From NCBI RefSeq assembly GCF_023159225.1, contig NC_063161.1, positions 6,261,580-6,325,579 of the forward strand: a DNA stretch of 64,000 bases, read 5' to 3'. Below, piece by piece: positions 12,230-23,299 of this stretch. This DNA comes from Perognathus longimembris pacificus (taxonomy: Eukaryota > Chordata > Mammalia > Rodentia > Heteromyidae). The position numbers and the translations under genes were made by a program. The stretch's first letter is position 1. Every line of letters starts with the position of its first letter. The notes beneath the pieces were generated by a model. It saw only the letters and a list, made by a program, of their open reading frames with translations, was not told the origin of the DNA and did no database searches.

Positions 12230-13050
12230 AATCTGACAGTCTAAAACACATAAGTTCCCAGAAAGACAAACTACCAAGGCTCACAGATGAAAGATAACCT
12301 AAACAGGATCATAACTGCTAAGTAATTTGAATTTATGGATAAAAACTTCCCTCAAAAGAAACCCCCACTACATCAAGATGGTCCTATTATAGAACTTTCC
12401 AAACACTTAAAGAAGACATTATAGTAGCTCTCATAAAATCTTCCAGAAATCTGAAAAGAAGGAAATACTTCCCAACTCATTCTACAAGCAGGTCAATATT
12501 ATACCCTGGTACTAAACCAGACAGATTATTTCTCACACTATGAATGCAAAGTTTAAAAAAAAACACCTCAAATTAAACTCAACATTTGTGTGCATGTGTA
12601 TGAAAGTCATGGGGACTGGATTCAGAGTCTGGTGCCTTTTTGCTCAAGGCTAGCACTCTACCTCTTGAGCTATAGTTTCACTTCTGGATTTTTGGTGGTT
12701 AACTGGAGGTAAGAATCTCATGGTCTTTCCTGTATACACTGCCTTCAAACCACAACCCACAGCTCTTAGCCACTCAAGTAGGTAGGATTACAAGCATGGG
12801 ACACTGGCACCCAGCTCAACCTGTTTTATTAAAAGATACTACATTGTGAACAATGGGATTAATCCAGGGGATGCTGGGCAACTTCAGAAGTTGTTTTTTT
12901 TTTTTTTTTTTTTAAATCATTTTTAAATGATTTAAATGACTAAGGAAAAAAAAAGATCTCAACTGATCAGAAAAGGCACTGGATGAAATTCAACATTCAT
13001 CCCTGATTTAAAATAAAGGAGAGAGAGAAGAAGAAGAAGAAAAAAAAAAC
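12230..13050 (+). mobile_element. old L1 ORF2 fragment, split by a SINE
   Basis: 12340-12560 matches the ORF2 region around CCCAACTCATTCTACAAGCA and CTAAACCAGACAG. 12830-13030 continues with GGATTAATCCAGGGGATGC and GAAATTCAACATTCATCC. A minus-strand composite SINE (12580-12820) separates the halves. No intact frame. Confidence 0.6.
12580..12820 (-). mobile_element. B1-like/Geo composite SINE
   Basis: Minus-strand copy between the two halves of the L1 ORF2 fragment. Confidence 0.75.
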
Positions 13051-13055
13051 TTCAG

Positions 13056-13255
13056 TAAGCCAGGTGCTAGTGGCTCATTCCTGTAATCCTAGCTACTTAG
13101 GAGGTAGAGATCAGGAGGATCACAGTTCCAGACCAGCCCAGACCAAAACTTCATGAGATCTCCATCTCAACAGAAAAGGCTTGGTATGGTAGTACATGCC
13201 TGCCAGCCACCCCAATTACAGCAGGAAGCACTAGCCCAGGCAAAAAGCAAGAGTT
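13056..13255 (+). mobile_element. B1-like SINE
   Basis: GTAAGCCAGGTGCTAGTGG start and TAGCTACTTAGGAGG. The right half is too diverged to call Geo. Confidence 0.55.
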
Positions 13256-13766
13256 TTTAAAAATTATCTTTAAGTAGTTGCACAAAGGAGTTGCCATTCA
13301 ACAAAGCAGTTTATGCATACATCTTTTCTATCCTTTTCAACATTCTCACTCATCCTTCCAAATCCCCCTTCCCTCACTTTTCTTAGTTTTGTAGGATATA
13401 CATTGGATTCTTGACTGCATTTTCTCCCCTCTTCTCTTCATCTACTGGGCCCAGTCCCCTTGACCTCACCCCTTTCAAGTACCTGTTTCCAGATGTTTAT
13501 TTTATTGAACTTTGACTCTGCCTTTCTAAGGGATTATACTGAGTTATCCCTTGAATCTATCGTATTTCAGTTAATACATTTGTATATACTTGTACACCAT
13601 CCAACATTATTTACTAATAAGCTTATGACCTAATTCTAGCTTCCAAATGCAACTTTTGTTTCTCTGGGCCTGACTTACTTCACATAATTTTTTCCAGCCC
13701 TTTCCATTTCTTTGCAAATGGTACAATATCATTCTATCATTTTAAGGGATGAATAAAATTCCATTT

Positions 13767-13799
13767 TGTGTGTGTGTGTGTGTATGTGTGTGTGTGTGA
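13767..13799 (+). repeat. (TG)n microsatellite
   Basis: TG dinucleotide tract with one TA interruption, inside the L1 3' UTR. Confidence 0.95.
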
Positions 13800-13984
13800 T
13801 GTTTCCTTGATCCATTTGACCACTGAAGGGTATCTGGGCTTATCTCACACTTTGGCTATGGTGAACAGTGCTGTAATAAACATGGTTGTGCTGGTGGCTT
13901 TACTGTATACTAGTTTGTAATCTTTTGAGTAAATGCCCAGAAGTCAAACTGCTGGTCAGGGTAGTTCTTATAGTTAGTTTGTTT

Positions 13985-14490
13985 TTGCTAGTCCTAGAGC
14001 ATGAACTCAGAGCCTGGATTCTGCTGTCCCTATGTTTTTTGTTGTTGTTTTGAGTTTTGTTGTTTTTTTTTTGCTTAAGGCTAGCACTCTACCACTTGAG
14101 CCATAGCTCCACTCCTCACCCCACCCCCCTTTTTTTTTGGCCAGTCCTGGGCCTTGAACTCAGGGCCTGAGCACTGTCCCTGGCTTCCTTTTGCTCAAGG
14201 CTAGCACTCTGCCACTTGAGCCACAGCTCCCACTTCTGGCCATTTTCTGTATATGTGGTGCTGGGGAATTGAACCCAGGGCCTCATGTATACGAGGCAAG
14301 CTCTCTTGCCACTAGGCCATATCCCCAACCCACCACCCCCTTTTTTTTGTTTTGGTTTTTTTCTGGTCTTTTATTGGTGATAAGAGTCTCATGGAAAATT
14401 TCCTGTCCAGGCTGGCTTCAAACCTCAATCCTCAGATTTCAGCCTCCTGAGTAGCTGAGATTACAGGTATGAGCCACTGGCACGTAGCTT
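13985..14490 (-). mobile_element. B1-like/Geo SINE containing a nested IDL-Geo
   Basis: The outer minus-strand composite occupies 13985-14125 and 14340-14490. An IDL-Geo copy (14128-14335) is inserted in it, with C-rich target duplications of the CACCCC type on both sides. Confidence 0.7.
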
Positions 14491-14619
14491 ATGTTGTTTG
14501 AAGAACTTCCATACTGCTTTCCATAGTGGTTGAACAAGTTTACATTCCCACAAACTGTGCATTAGAGTTTCCTTTTGGTCACTTTGGTCACATCTTTATC
14601 AGCATCTGTTATCACCTGT

Positions 14620-14836
14620 TTTTTTGTTTTGTTTTGTTTTTTGGCCAGTCCTGGGCTTTGGACTCAGGGCCTGAGCATTGTCCCTGGCTTGTTTTTGCTC
14701 AAGGCTAGCACTCTGCCACTTGAGCCACAGCACCACTTCTGGCCTTTTTCTATATATGTGGTGCTGGGGAATTGAACCTAGGACCTCCTGTATATGAGGC
14801 GAGCACTCTTGCCACTAGGCCATATCCCCAGCCCTA
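14620..14836 (-). mobile_element. IDL-Geo dimeric SINE in L1
   Basis: Target duplication ATCACCTGT at both ends (about 14610 and 14837). Full minus-strand copy. Confidence 0.88.
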
Positions 14837-15114
14837 TCACCTGTATTTTTTATGATGGCCATTCTAACTGGGATGAGATAAAATCTCAGTGTTGTTTTGA
14901 TGTGCATTTCTTTTATGGCCAGAGATGCTGAGCATTTCTTCACATGTCTGTTGGCCATTTTACTTCTTCTGAGAAGTCACTTTAGCTCCTCAGCCCATTT
15001 ATTAATTGGGTTGTCAGTTCTCTTTAGCTTTTTAAATCTCTCTGTATATTCTGTACAATACACTACTGTCTGATGTATAGCTGGCAAAAATCTCCTCTCA
15101 TCCTGTAGGCTATC

Positions 15115-15328
15115 TTTTTGTTTTGTTTTGTTTTTGTTGCCAGTCCTGGGGCATGGACTCAGGGCCTGAGCACTGTCCCTGGCTTCTTTTTGCTCAAGGC
15201 TAGTTCTCTACCTCTTGAGCCACAGCTCCACTTCCGGCTTTTTCCTATATATGTGGTGCTGAGGAATCGATCCCAGGGTTTCATGTATACGAGGTGAGCA
15301 CTTTGCCACTAGGCCACATTCCCAGCCC
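15115..15328 (-). mobile_element. IDL-Geo dimeric SINE in L1
   Basis: Flanked by the 17-bp duplication CTGTAGGCTATCTTTTT (15101-15117 and 15329-15345). Full copy. Confidence 0.9.
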
Positions 15329-16053
15329 CTGTAGGCTATCTTTTTAACTTGCTGATTATATCCACTGCTGTGCAGAAACCTTTCATGCAATGCAATTCCA
15401 TTTATCAAGACTTCTGTTTTGCTATGCTTCTGGATCTTTACTCAGAATGTTCCTGTCCATATCAAGGAGTCCTAATGTTTCTCCTACTCCTTCCTGTAGT
15501 AGTTTTCTGGTTTCAAGTCTTATATTGAAGTCTTCAATCCATCTTGAATTTATGCTGGTCCAAGGTGATAGGGATTCAGTTGGTTTTCTGCATATGGATA
15601 TCCAGTTTTCCCAGAACTAATGGTTGAAGATGCTGTCTTCCTTCTAGCCTATGTTTTGGGCTCCCTTTCAAATATCAAATGCCTGTAGGTCTGTGGGTTT
15701 ATTTCTGGGTATCCTGTTCTGTTCCATTGGTCCTCAAGCCTGTTTTGTGCCAGTACTAAGCTGTATTCATTACTATACCTCTGTAGTAGAGTTTGAAATT
15801 TGGTATTGTTATACCTCCAGCTCTACTTTTTCTACTCAGGATTGCTTTTGCAACTCAGGGTCTTTTTGGTAACAAAGGTTTGGATTGCTTTCTCTTTCTC
15901 ATTGAAGAATGATAAGATTCTGATGGGATTTACATTGAACTTATAGATTTTTTTGGTCAGTATTGCCATTTTCACAATATTAATTCTACTAATCCAGGAG
16001 CATTGAAGGTCCTTCCACTTCCTTATGTTTCCTTCCATTTCCTTCTTCAAATT

Positions 16054-16154
16054 AAAAATATGGATTGCTTCATGAATTTGCATATCATACTTGTGCAGGG
16101 GTCATACTAATCTTTCTCTGAATCATTCTAATATCAGTATGTGTGAGAGGACAC
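16054..16154 (-). pseudogene. U6 snRNA retropseudogene, 5' part of a U6-L1 chimera
   Basis: Read on the minus strand, 16154 to 16054 aligns along the whole of U6: a GTG start, CATACT, GATTCAGAGAAAGATTAG, GACCCCTGCACAAG, GCAAATTCATGAAGC and CCATATTTTT. A gap of about seven bases falls in the 5' hairpin and there are scattered substitutions, so it is not a functional gene. It ends exactly at the U6 terminal T-run and continues without spacer into L1 ORF2 sequence in the same orientation. Confidence 0.85.
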
Positions 16155-16189
16155 AAACCAGATCATATCTCAAATATAATCAAGGCAAA

Positions 16190-16275
16190 AAGGTCTAGAG
16201 GCATGGCTCTAGCAGTAAAGAGTCAGCTTAACACGTATGAAGCCCTGAGTTCAAACTTCAGTAATGAAGAGGGGT
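16190..16275 (+). mobile_element. ID-like monomer
   Basis: GGCATGGCTCTAGCAGTAAAG and GAGTTCAAACTTCAGTA. Diverged ID. Confidence 0.5.
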
Positions 16276-16317
16276 AAAAAATAACAAAAACCTCTGTTAG
16301 CTAGATTAGGAAAAGAA

Positions 16318-16435
16318 ATGTTGTTTTAGCTGTAGTGGTAGATGTCTGTAATTCCAGGACTCAGGAGGCAGAAGCATGAGAATCTGCCGCTCGAAGCCAA
16401 GCTGAACTACATAGCAAGACCCTGTCTGAAGAACC
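16318..16435 (+). mobile_element. B1-like monomeric SINE
   Basis: GTAGTGGTAGATGTCTGTAA start, CGAAGCCAAGCTGAACTACA, CCCTGTCTGAAG end. Confidence 0.55.
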
Positions 16436-16518
16436 AATGGGCTGGGAGCTTATCTCAGAGGCCTAGTTTTATGCCTAGTATAGGTAAGGCCCTGGTTTCA
16501 TCCTGAGGACTACAATTC
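16436..16518 (+). mobile_element. degenerate ID-like monomer
   Basis: GGGCTGGGAGCTTATCTCAG with GGCCCTGGTTTCATCC. Directly abuts the preceding B1-like unit. Confidence 0.5.
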
Positions 16519-16734
16519 TGTAATGTGATAAAGGGAATCTAGGAAAGAACACTAATGTCACCAAACATACTAGATACCGTTCCCTAAGATTGGCAGAGAG
16601 GGGGAAATAATCAACAACACCCACTTCTACCCCTTCTGAGCAGTATCATACATAAAGTCCTAGCCACTGAAAAATAAAGACTAGTAAGTGAAATCATGTT
16701 TCTTTATAAAATATGTTTAAAAATATGAAATCTG

Positions 16735-16915
16735 GAGCTGGGAATGTGGCTTAGCAGTAGAATACTTGCCTAGTATGCATTTAGTCCTGGGTTCGATTCC
16801 TCAGCACCACATAAACAGAAAAAGCCAGAAGTGGTGTGTGGCTCAAGGGGTAGAGTGCTCACAGTGCTCAGGCCCTGAATCCAAGCCCTAGGCCTGCCCC
16901 CCCCAAAATGTAAAA
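16735..16915 (+). mobile_element. IDL-Geo dimeric SINE, internal deletion
   Basis: The Geo half lacks about 30 bases between its A and B boxes. Flanked by AAAATATGAAATCTG / AAAATACAAAATCTG. Confidence 0.8.
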
Positions 16916-16924
16916 ATACAAAAT

Positions 16925-17180
16925 CTGCAGGACACTGGTTGTGCACACCTGTAAGCCTAGCTACCCAGGAGGCTGAGATCTGAGGATTGTGGTTTGAAAC
17001 ACATCCAAGGACTCTTATCTCCAATTAGCCAGCAAAAAGCTGGAAGTGGAGGTATAGTTTAAGTGGTAGAGTGCCAGCACTGAGTGAAAAATCTAAGCAA
17101 AAACAGGAGGTCCTGAGTTCAAGCCTCAGTACCAGCATGCACAATGCATGCGTGCGCGCGCACACACACACACACACACA
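16925..17180 (+). mobile_element. B1-like/Geo composite SINE with GC/CA tail
   Basis: Complete composite ending in a (GC)n(CA)n tract at 17151-17180. Confidence 0.75.
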
Positions 17181-17214
17181 ATGTAGAAAGACATCTATTT
17201 TTAAAAATGACGCT

Positions 17215-17431
17215 AGTCCAAGACACTAGTAGCTCATGCCTATAATCTATAATCCTACCTGCTCAAGAGGCTGAGAACTAAGGCTCATAATTCAAAGCCA
17301 GCCCAGGCAGAAAAGTCCAAGAGCATCTTATCTCCAGCTAACCAGCAAAAAGTCAGAAGTAGAGGTGTGGCTCAAGTGACAGAGCACCAGCCTTGAACAG
17401 GAAATGTGAAACAAAGACCTCAAGGCTTCCT

Positions 17432-17480
<49 letters not shown>
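17215..17480 (+). mobile_element. B1-like/Geo composite SINE with (CA)n tail
   Basis: Composite whose end has expanded into an uninterrupted (CA)n tract, 17435-17480. Confidence 0.75.
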
Positions 17481-17482
<2 letters not shown>

Positions 17483-17849
17483 CACCAGTACCAATGCATG
17501 AAATTAACCAAATTTAAATTCTATATCCAGATAAAGAGGGAAGCAACATTTAGAGAAAGTTTCTGGAGATTTAAGAAGAAAAAAACTAGATAGTAGCCCA
17601 AAGCAGGGAGAATACGTAAGTCAAGGCTTCATAAAACATAAGGATGAAATGGAGAAATCAAAGGAAAAAGATTAGAGAAGTCAACAATTCAAAACTAGAG
17701 ACAGCTGGTAGATGGAAGATAAAGGCATTTGGCTCAGAAAGCATTTTGATTTCATAAGGTAAGAAAACACAGGTTTCAGGTTTTCAAAGAAAGGGAAAAG
17801 AAAATATTAGGTAGGAAATGTTTTCTGGGGAGCAACCAGAAGCAGCACA

Positions 17850-17935
17850 GCTGGGAGTATAACTCAGTGGCAGAATGGTTGTCTAATAAGTGCAAAGCCC
17901 TAGATTGAATCCCTAGTGCTGCTAAAATCAATTGA
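17850..17935 (+). mobile_element. ID-like monomer (variant shared with 22331)
   Basis: GCTGGGAGTATAACTCAGTG start and GATTGAATCCCTAGTG B-box region. The body is letter-for-letter identical to the copy at 22331-22414. Confidence 0.75.
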
Positions 17936-18001
17936 TTGATGTAGCCTGAAGATGACTAGAATCAGAATGGCATGGAAACAAGTATGTTCAAAATGCAAAA
18001 C

Positions 18002-18105
18002 TGCCGGGCACGGTGGCTCACTCCTGTAATCTCAGCACTCATGAGGATCAAGAGTTCCAGGTCAGTCTGAGAGAAGACACCTTGATCCTATCTTAAAAAG
18101 AGTCA
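18002..18105 (+). mobile_element. B1-like monomeric SINE
   Basis: GCCGGGCACGGTGGCTCACT start, the closest match to 7SL-derived B1 in the window. No Geo half. Confidence 0.75.
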
Positions 18106-18219
18106 CTGAAAAAAGAGCTAAGTGATAGGGAAGTCATTCAATATCAACATTAGCAGATTTCAAAATGTAAGTATTAGAGGATGGGCTCCAAGACCATCAG
18201 CCACATGCTGGAAGGAAGC

Positions 18220-18232
18220 AGCGCCCCCTGGG
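18220..18232 (-). promoter_or_regulatory. CTCF-like core motif
   Basis: AGCGCCCCCTGGG on the plus strand is the reverse complement of the CTCF core (CCCAGGGGGCGCT). It sits in apparently non-repetitive sequence. Confidence 0.35.
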
Positions 18233-19384
18233 ATTACCTTTCTGAAAAGCATCCCGAGTCTTCCATCCCAAAGATGGAAGCAGAATGACTAAAGGAAAAC
18301 AAGAAAATGACCCAAACACACATTTTTTTTCAGGACAGTAAGTGCAGAGGGCATCAGCTTTCAAGGCCAGCGCACAGATCGGTGGGGCCCTGGCACGTTC
18401 TGGAAGCGTACAGTGGGGCCACGAAGTGCTGAGACAGAGTCACAAGCTGTGGTTGGGGAGGGTCCCCCTTTTAAAGTTTTCAACCCAGCCTTTACTGGTT
18501 TGAAATGTGATGTCTTGTGCATTTTCATTCTATTGTTTGGGTTTTGTTCTTTCTACAAAGAGCCTTTCACTGTTTGTTTTCTTTTCGTTGTCAGTGTTTT
18601 AAAGGTAACACTCCCCCTGGGCCATCTGTGTGCTAGACAGTGGTAGCCAGAGACACACAGACGGCCTTTCCATAGTAACTCACAGCCTCTGCCCTGCATG
18701 GTTTAAGCAGGAGTAATGACTGTGCTGCTTTAAGGGAATTGAGCCAAACTGCAAGATAAAAACATCCTCAGTGCTAAGCATACTGGTATAACAACACAAA
18801 CTTTTATCATGAAAGGAGGAAGACAGAAGAGATGGTGGTGAAAGATCCTTTGAGAATCTGCTGTCCATGGTTCACCTAACAAGAGAGACTATATTTAGAA
18901 GTTCCGTGGAGACATGCATGTGGGTAAAGCTCTCCTCATGCCAAGGGAGCCTGGAGCACACTGCTCCATCAGCAGGTCTGCACAGGAGGAAGAGGCAGCT
19001 CCATCTTTTACTCAGCTCTCCTTCCTGCACCAGAACCTCATGTCCAGCAGCTGCTCAAGACATTTCTCTGCAACTGCTGGGCGGGGGGGTGGAGGGGGAG
19101 AGCTGGGAAGGGGGCTCTAAGTTAGAAAGCCTGGGTCACATTTACTTTTTGAGGGTCCTAGGTTATATATATTTAAAATACAGCATACCAAAAAAGCATT
19201 ATAGAAATAGGCCACACTCACTGTTAATTGTCTCAGCCTTCTCAATCTAGACTTTAATCATCTACTCTCATTCTGGAAATACCAAGCAGACATGCAAAGC
19301 TGAAAAGCACTGGGTAATCAATAAGGTATAGTGATCCCATAACCTTTTCTTGTTGCTGTTTTTGTTGTTGGTTTGTGTGTATGT

Positions 19385-19620
19385 GTATGTAATAGGATCT
19401 CACTATGTAGCCCATAAGAAGTCTTCCCTAGGAAGACTCTTTCCACCTCCCCTGGCTGCATTTAGGACATTCCTTTTCATCTCTGCCCCACCTCTTGTAT
19501 GGCCTATTACAGTACTTGTCCTACCTAATGGCTGGGTATCCTTCAGGAGCAAAGGTCTTCTCTTCCCATCCCAGCAGCCCTGGCAGAACCCTCCTGTCTT
19601 AGCCTTCCATGCACTGGGAT
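19385..19620. repeat. B1-like and L2 fragments
   Basis: GGATCTCACTATGTAGCCCAT is a minus-strand B1-like end. 19470-19600 (GGAGCAAAGGTCTTCTCTTC, CAGCAGCCCTGG) resembles the L2 3' region and is similar to 21860-22060. Confidence 0.35.
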
Positions 19621-19624
19621 TGGG

Positions 19625-19700
19625 GCTGGAAGTATGGCTCAGTGGTAGAGCGCCTGCCTAGAAAACTGGGTCCTGAGTACAAATCCCAGTACTGTCTAAA
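19625..19700 (+). mobile_element. ID-like monomer
   Basis: GGGCTGGAAGTATGGCTCAG with GAGTACAAATCCCAG. No tail of note. Confidence 0.65.
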
Positions 19701-19704
19701 TTTT

Positions 19705-20490
19705 AAGCTGGGCACCTGATGGTCCATACTTGAAATCCTAGCTACTTGGAAGGCTGAGATCCAAGGATTGTCGTTTAAAGCCAGCCCCTCTTCACTCCCC
19801 CCTCTTCACCTCCCCTACTCAACCATCTCCCACCCAACCCTGCAGAAAGGTCCATGAGACTTTTTGTTTGTTTGTTTTTGCTCTTCATTGTCTATTTATT
19901 TGGCAAATGTTGGCAGAAAACAATCTGGTACTGTAGAAGGAACAGGAGAACAAAATGTCTGCAGTGTTATTCTGTCAACGTGTGCAGAAGAGCTCGATCA
20001 AAGACCAATGTGGACAGTTTAGAAGTACTTCTTCTGTGATGACTGGGGTGTTAGTAGGGTGCTTGCTTTTGCTTTTTCTGATTTTATTGTCATTATTCAC
20101 CTGTGTTGTTTAGTGAGTGCTCCATGAACACAGCCATGAGCCACGCGTGTGGCTGGAACACTCTCAGGAGCCAGGCTCTCCAGGAGGTGCCTCCGGTGCC
20201 CAAAGCACTCTCCTTGAGATGAGATGAGCCAACCTGGACAGCTCTAAGCTGAAGTGGGATGCCGAAATCCCTTCCTCGGCCCCCCATAATGTGTCAGGAA
20301 CCGCAGGACAAAGATAACGGGGAGACGGTTGGATGGTTGAATAAGTCTCCTCCATGAGACTCTTTATCTCCAATTAGTCACCTAAAAACCAGAAGTAGAA
20401 CTGTGGATCAAAATGGCAAACACTAGCCTTGAGCAAAAAAAGCTCAGGACAGCACTCAGGCCCTAAGTTTAAGCCCCATGACCAACAATA
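19705..20490 (+). mobile_element. B1-like/Geo SINE split by a retrocopy
   Basis: Left part 19705-19861 (with an internal CCTC-rich expansion) and right part 20351-20490. The interruption is the 489-bp retrocopy at 19862-20350. Confidence 0.75.
19862..20350 (-). pseudogene. processed retrocopy of an unidentified transcript
   Basis: This 489-bp segment interrupts a B1-like/Geo SINE and is flanked by near-identical copies of TCCATGAGACTCTTT (19851-19865 and 20351-20365). Read on the minus strand it ends in an A-rich tail (A5CA3CA3CA5 type) preceded by AATAAA about 20 bases upstream, so it has target-site duplications, a poly(A) signal and a tail. It resembles no SINE or L1 that I know. The longest frame (minus, 20287-20093) has no recognisable domain. 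It is probably the 3' end of a cellular mRNA; the parent is unknown to me. Confidence 0.65.
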
Positions 20491-20504
20491 AATAAATCCA
20501 TATG

Positions 20505-20700
20505 TCTGGGAATGTGACTTAGCGGTAGAGTGCTTGCCTAGCATGCATGAAGCCCTCGGTTTGACTCCTCAGTACCACATAAGCAGAAAAAGCCACAAGT
20601 GGCGCTGTGGCTCAAGTGGTAGAGTGCTAGTCTTGAGCAAAAGCAGCTCAGGTCAGTGCCCAGGCCCTAAGTTCAAGCCCCCAGGACTGGCAATCAATCA
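20505..20700 (+). mobile_element. IDL-Geo dimeric SINE
   Basis: GGGAATGTGACTTAGCGGTAG start and CCCAGGACTGGC end, tail AATCAATCAAG. Confidence 0.85.
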
Positions 20701-20837
20701 AGAAACATGACCATGCACCAAGATTACTGGCATTACAACTGTTCTTAAAAAACTATTTAGTGATTATAGAATGAAGATGGCAAAAGATGGGATGCACTAG
20801 GGAAAGGAGACACTACTTAAGAGTAAGAGGCAAGGAG

Positions 20838-20925
20838 GGCTGGGTGACTCGGGCACTAGAGTATATGCCTAGCAAGTAGGAGACCCTGAGTTCAAACCCA
20901 AGAACTAGGAGGAAAAAAAAAGTCT
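20838..20925 (+). mobile_element. ID-like monomer
   Basis: GGGCTGGGTGACTCGGGCAC and GAGTTCAAACCC with an A-tail. Confidence 0.65.
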
Positions 20926-21859
20926 AACTGGTAGGGCGCAATGGTAGGAGGTGCTAGAATTTGGATCTTGAATGACCCCCCTGGAGGCCCCTGTTCTATT
21001 AGGAGGTACAGAGCCTTTAGTAAGTAGGGCCCAGTAGAGGGAAGTGAGATGGGTCTATATGGATGTGTCCTTGAAGAGGATATACAGAGACTCTGGCCCC
21101 TCCTCTTCCTGTCTCCTTTGCTTCCTGGTCACCAGGATGTGAGGGCTCCCTCCATCAGGTGCTCCCACTAACCACCACAATGTACAGTGTTGCCATATGC
21201 CCCAAAGCAATGGGCTGAGAGCATGGACTGACCCCTCAAAAACTGTGAACAAGCCAACTGACCAAGGATACCCTAATCTAAGCATTTGCTCTTTTTAAGA
21301 TGGTTTTTCTTTACAAATTGGTTACAGTAACAAAAAGGTAACACAGAAGGGGAAAGAAAAGAGAAGAGGTGTTGAAACTGAAAAGAAGGAAAAGGAGCTA
21401 GATTTCCCCTCTGTCTTTCATCAACTCTGGTTAGCAGTCAAGGAGGCGAAGGCTCTCTTAGTGAATGACCTGGAGGCAGAGCTGAAGCTGTGGGACCCAT
21501 ACCCAGGAGCCCGCAGTAGTCTGGGTATGACCTTCCTGATTTAATCCCTTTTGCTGCTGAGTGTCTGGGCCCTGTGAGATGGCATCAGCACTCGCCACAG
21601 GTCATCTAGAGGTCACTTCACTCGGCTGACGTGAGTCACCACGTTCTAAATCTACCTGACATCACTTGCAGTTACAGGTACTCTTCTCAACAAGTATATT
21701 AACTAAGGAGGGACAAGCACGATTCTAGTTGATGATTATTTCCTGGAACATACTTTACAATGTCTGTGAGTTCAAATACTATGCAAAGGATCATTACAAA
21801 TAAAGTTATTTCTAGTTCCAAATGGAAGTCAGCTGTTGGTCCCGTACCGTAACACCAGC

Positions 21860-22060
21860 TTCCTGTGCATGCCTGCCCCACCCCTTGTACTGTACTGTCT
21901 AGTATAGTACTTATCCCACCAATGGCACCCTGCGTCCACATCTATATTGTGTACTTGGCTCTGAATACCTCAGGAACAAAGATCTCCTCTTCCCAGCCCA
22001 GCAGCCCTGGCTTCTAGCACAGTATTCACTGCCAGGTAAGCACTCAAATGTCCCAGAGTA
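21860..22060 (+). mobile_element. L2-like fragment
   Basis: CAGGAACAAAGATCTCCTC followed by TTCTAGCACAGTATTCACTG and GTAAGCACTCAAATGT follows the order of the L2 3' end. Confidence 0.4.
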
Positions 22061-22330
22061 GTCATATGCATCCTTAGCATGTAACAACATTTTTAGAGAG
22101 ACAACCATTCTGATTATGTCTACCAGTAAGGATTAAGCGGTTACTCACTAAACCCTACAATGACTAAAACAAAATTTTCAATTGTAGTATTTTCTAAAAT
22201 CTTAAAATGTTTACCTATTACAAGTAGTATTAGAGTTAAGTGCAATGTATAAACACATAGAAACATCACATTGTATAGTATATAGGCACATAATTATTAC
22301 CTGTAAACTGAAAAAGGAAAAAATAAATAG

Positions 22331-22414
22331 CTGGGAGTATAACTCAGTGGCAGAATGGTTGTCTAATAAGTGCAAAGCCCTAGATTGAATCCCTAGTGCT
22401 GCTAAAATCAATCA
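22331..22414 (+). mobile_element. ID-like monomer (variant shared with 17850)
   Basis: Identical in body to 17850-17935. Tail AATCAATCAAACAAACAAG. Confidence 0.75.
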
Positions 22415-22479
22415 ATCAAACAAACAAGCAACCTGCAAAGTTCAACTATCACAACAGCTAATTTTGATTTTTAATTTTT

Positions 22480-22562
22480 TGTGGTGCTGCAGGGGAACAA
22501 AATCCAGAGCCTCTTAGCTGCTAAGCATGTGCTCTGTCATCACTGAATGCTACCTCTGGCTC
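22480..22562 (-). mobile_element. degenerate ID-like monomer
   Basis: Minus-strand remnant with GCTAAGCATGTGCTCTGTCA. Confidence 0.45.
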
Positions 22563-22827
22563 AGGTTTTTAAAATACTGTTTTGACTCTATCTTCCTAAT
22601 TTGACTGAAACAATTTTGAGGACCTATCTATTCCATGTAACACACAATGCTAGATGCCAGTTAACAAGAGACAAAAGTATTTTTACTCATGCAGCTGTTT
22701 CTCAACAGGGTAACATAATATATAAATTAAGTGCTTCTCTTACAATTGTATTAAGTGCTTCTAAGTGTTTAAAAAGGGGCTATCTCTCCAGGTACAGAGA
22801 CTAGGAAGTCATTAATTAATGAAAGGG

Positions 22828-22930
22828 GTGGAGGCATGGCTCAGTTAGTAGAGCACCAGCAAATGAGCAAAAGTATCAGAAAAGTATCAGATATTACTAG
22901 TCCCAGTCCTCTACAGAAAAAAAAAAAAGC
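22828..22930 (+). mobile_element. ID-like monomer fragment
   Basis: GGAGGCATGGCTCAGTTAGT, with the middle replaced by a duplicated AAAAGTATCAG. Confidence 0.5.
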
Positions 22931-23299
22931 AAAAAGAAGTGGCCTATTGGCATGTTAACTGAGTTCTGAAGACTCAGAGATAGGGAGTAAAACCTGGGTG
23001 CAGGCCTTCCAGGCAGAGTGAGCCATGTGTACTAGACAGTACCCGAAGCAGAAAGAATAGGCATTCTAGGAACCTGAAGAGGACCGTGTGACAAGAGCAC
23101 AGGCAATCAAGGAGAGGACAGCAGGAAATGAGGGTTGTGGCAGGGTCTTCACTAGGTACTCAGTTACCAGGACAAGAATTAGAACTCAGGTTCTTATTCA
23201 CATGGCTGTCACATCTGGGGCAGGTCAAAGGGCACAGTCTCTAGGTCTCATTAACTGTGGGAGAACATCAGATCTATTATATTGGCATTATTATTTTTT

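Larger units (their letters stand above)
13270..16053 (-). mobile_element. 5'-truncated L1 (ORF2 3' half plus 3' UTR), fused to U6
   Basis: The minus strand at 15832-16083 encodes the L1 ORF2 signature KWKDLQCSWISRINIVKMAI. Collinear ORF2 3' sequence follows to about 14500, then a 3' UTR-like tail to 13270. Three SINE insertions interrupt it (13985-14490 nest, 14620-14836, 15115-15328). The frame is broken by substitutions and inserts. The 3' end is homologous to the 3' end of the L1 at 53520-54150. Confidence 0.85.
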
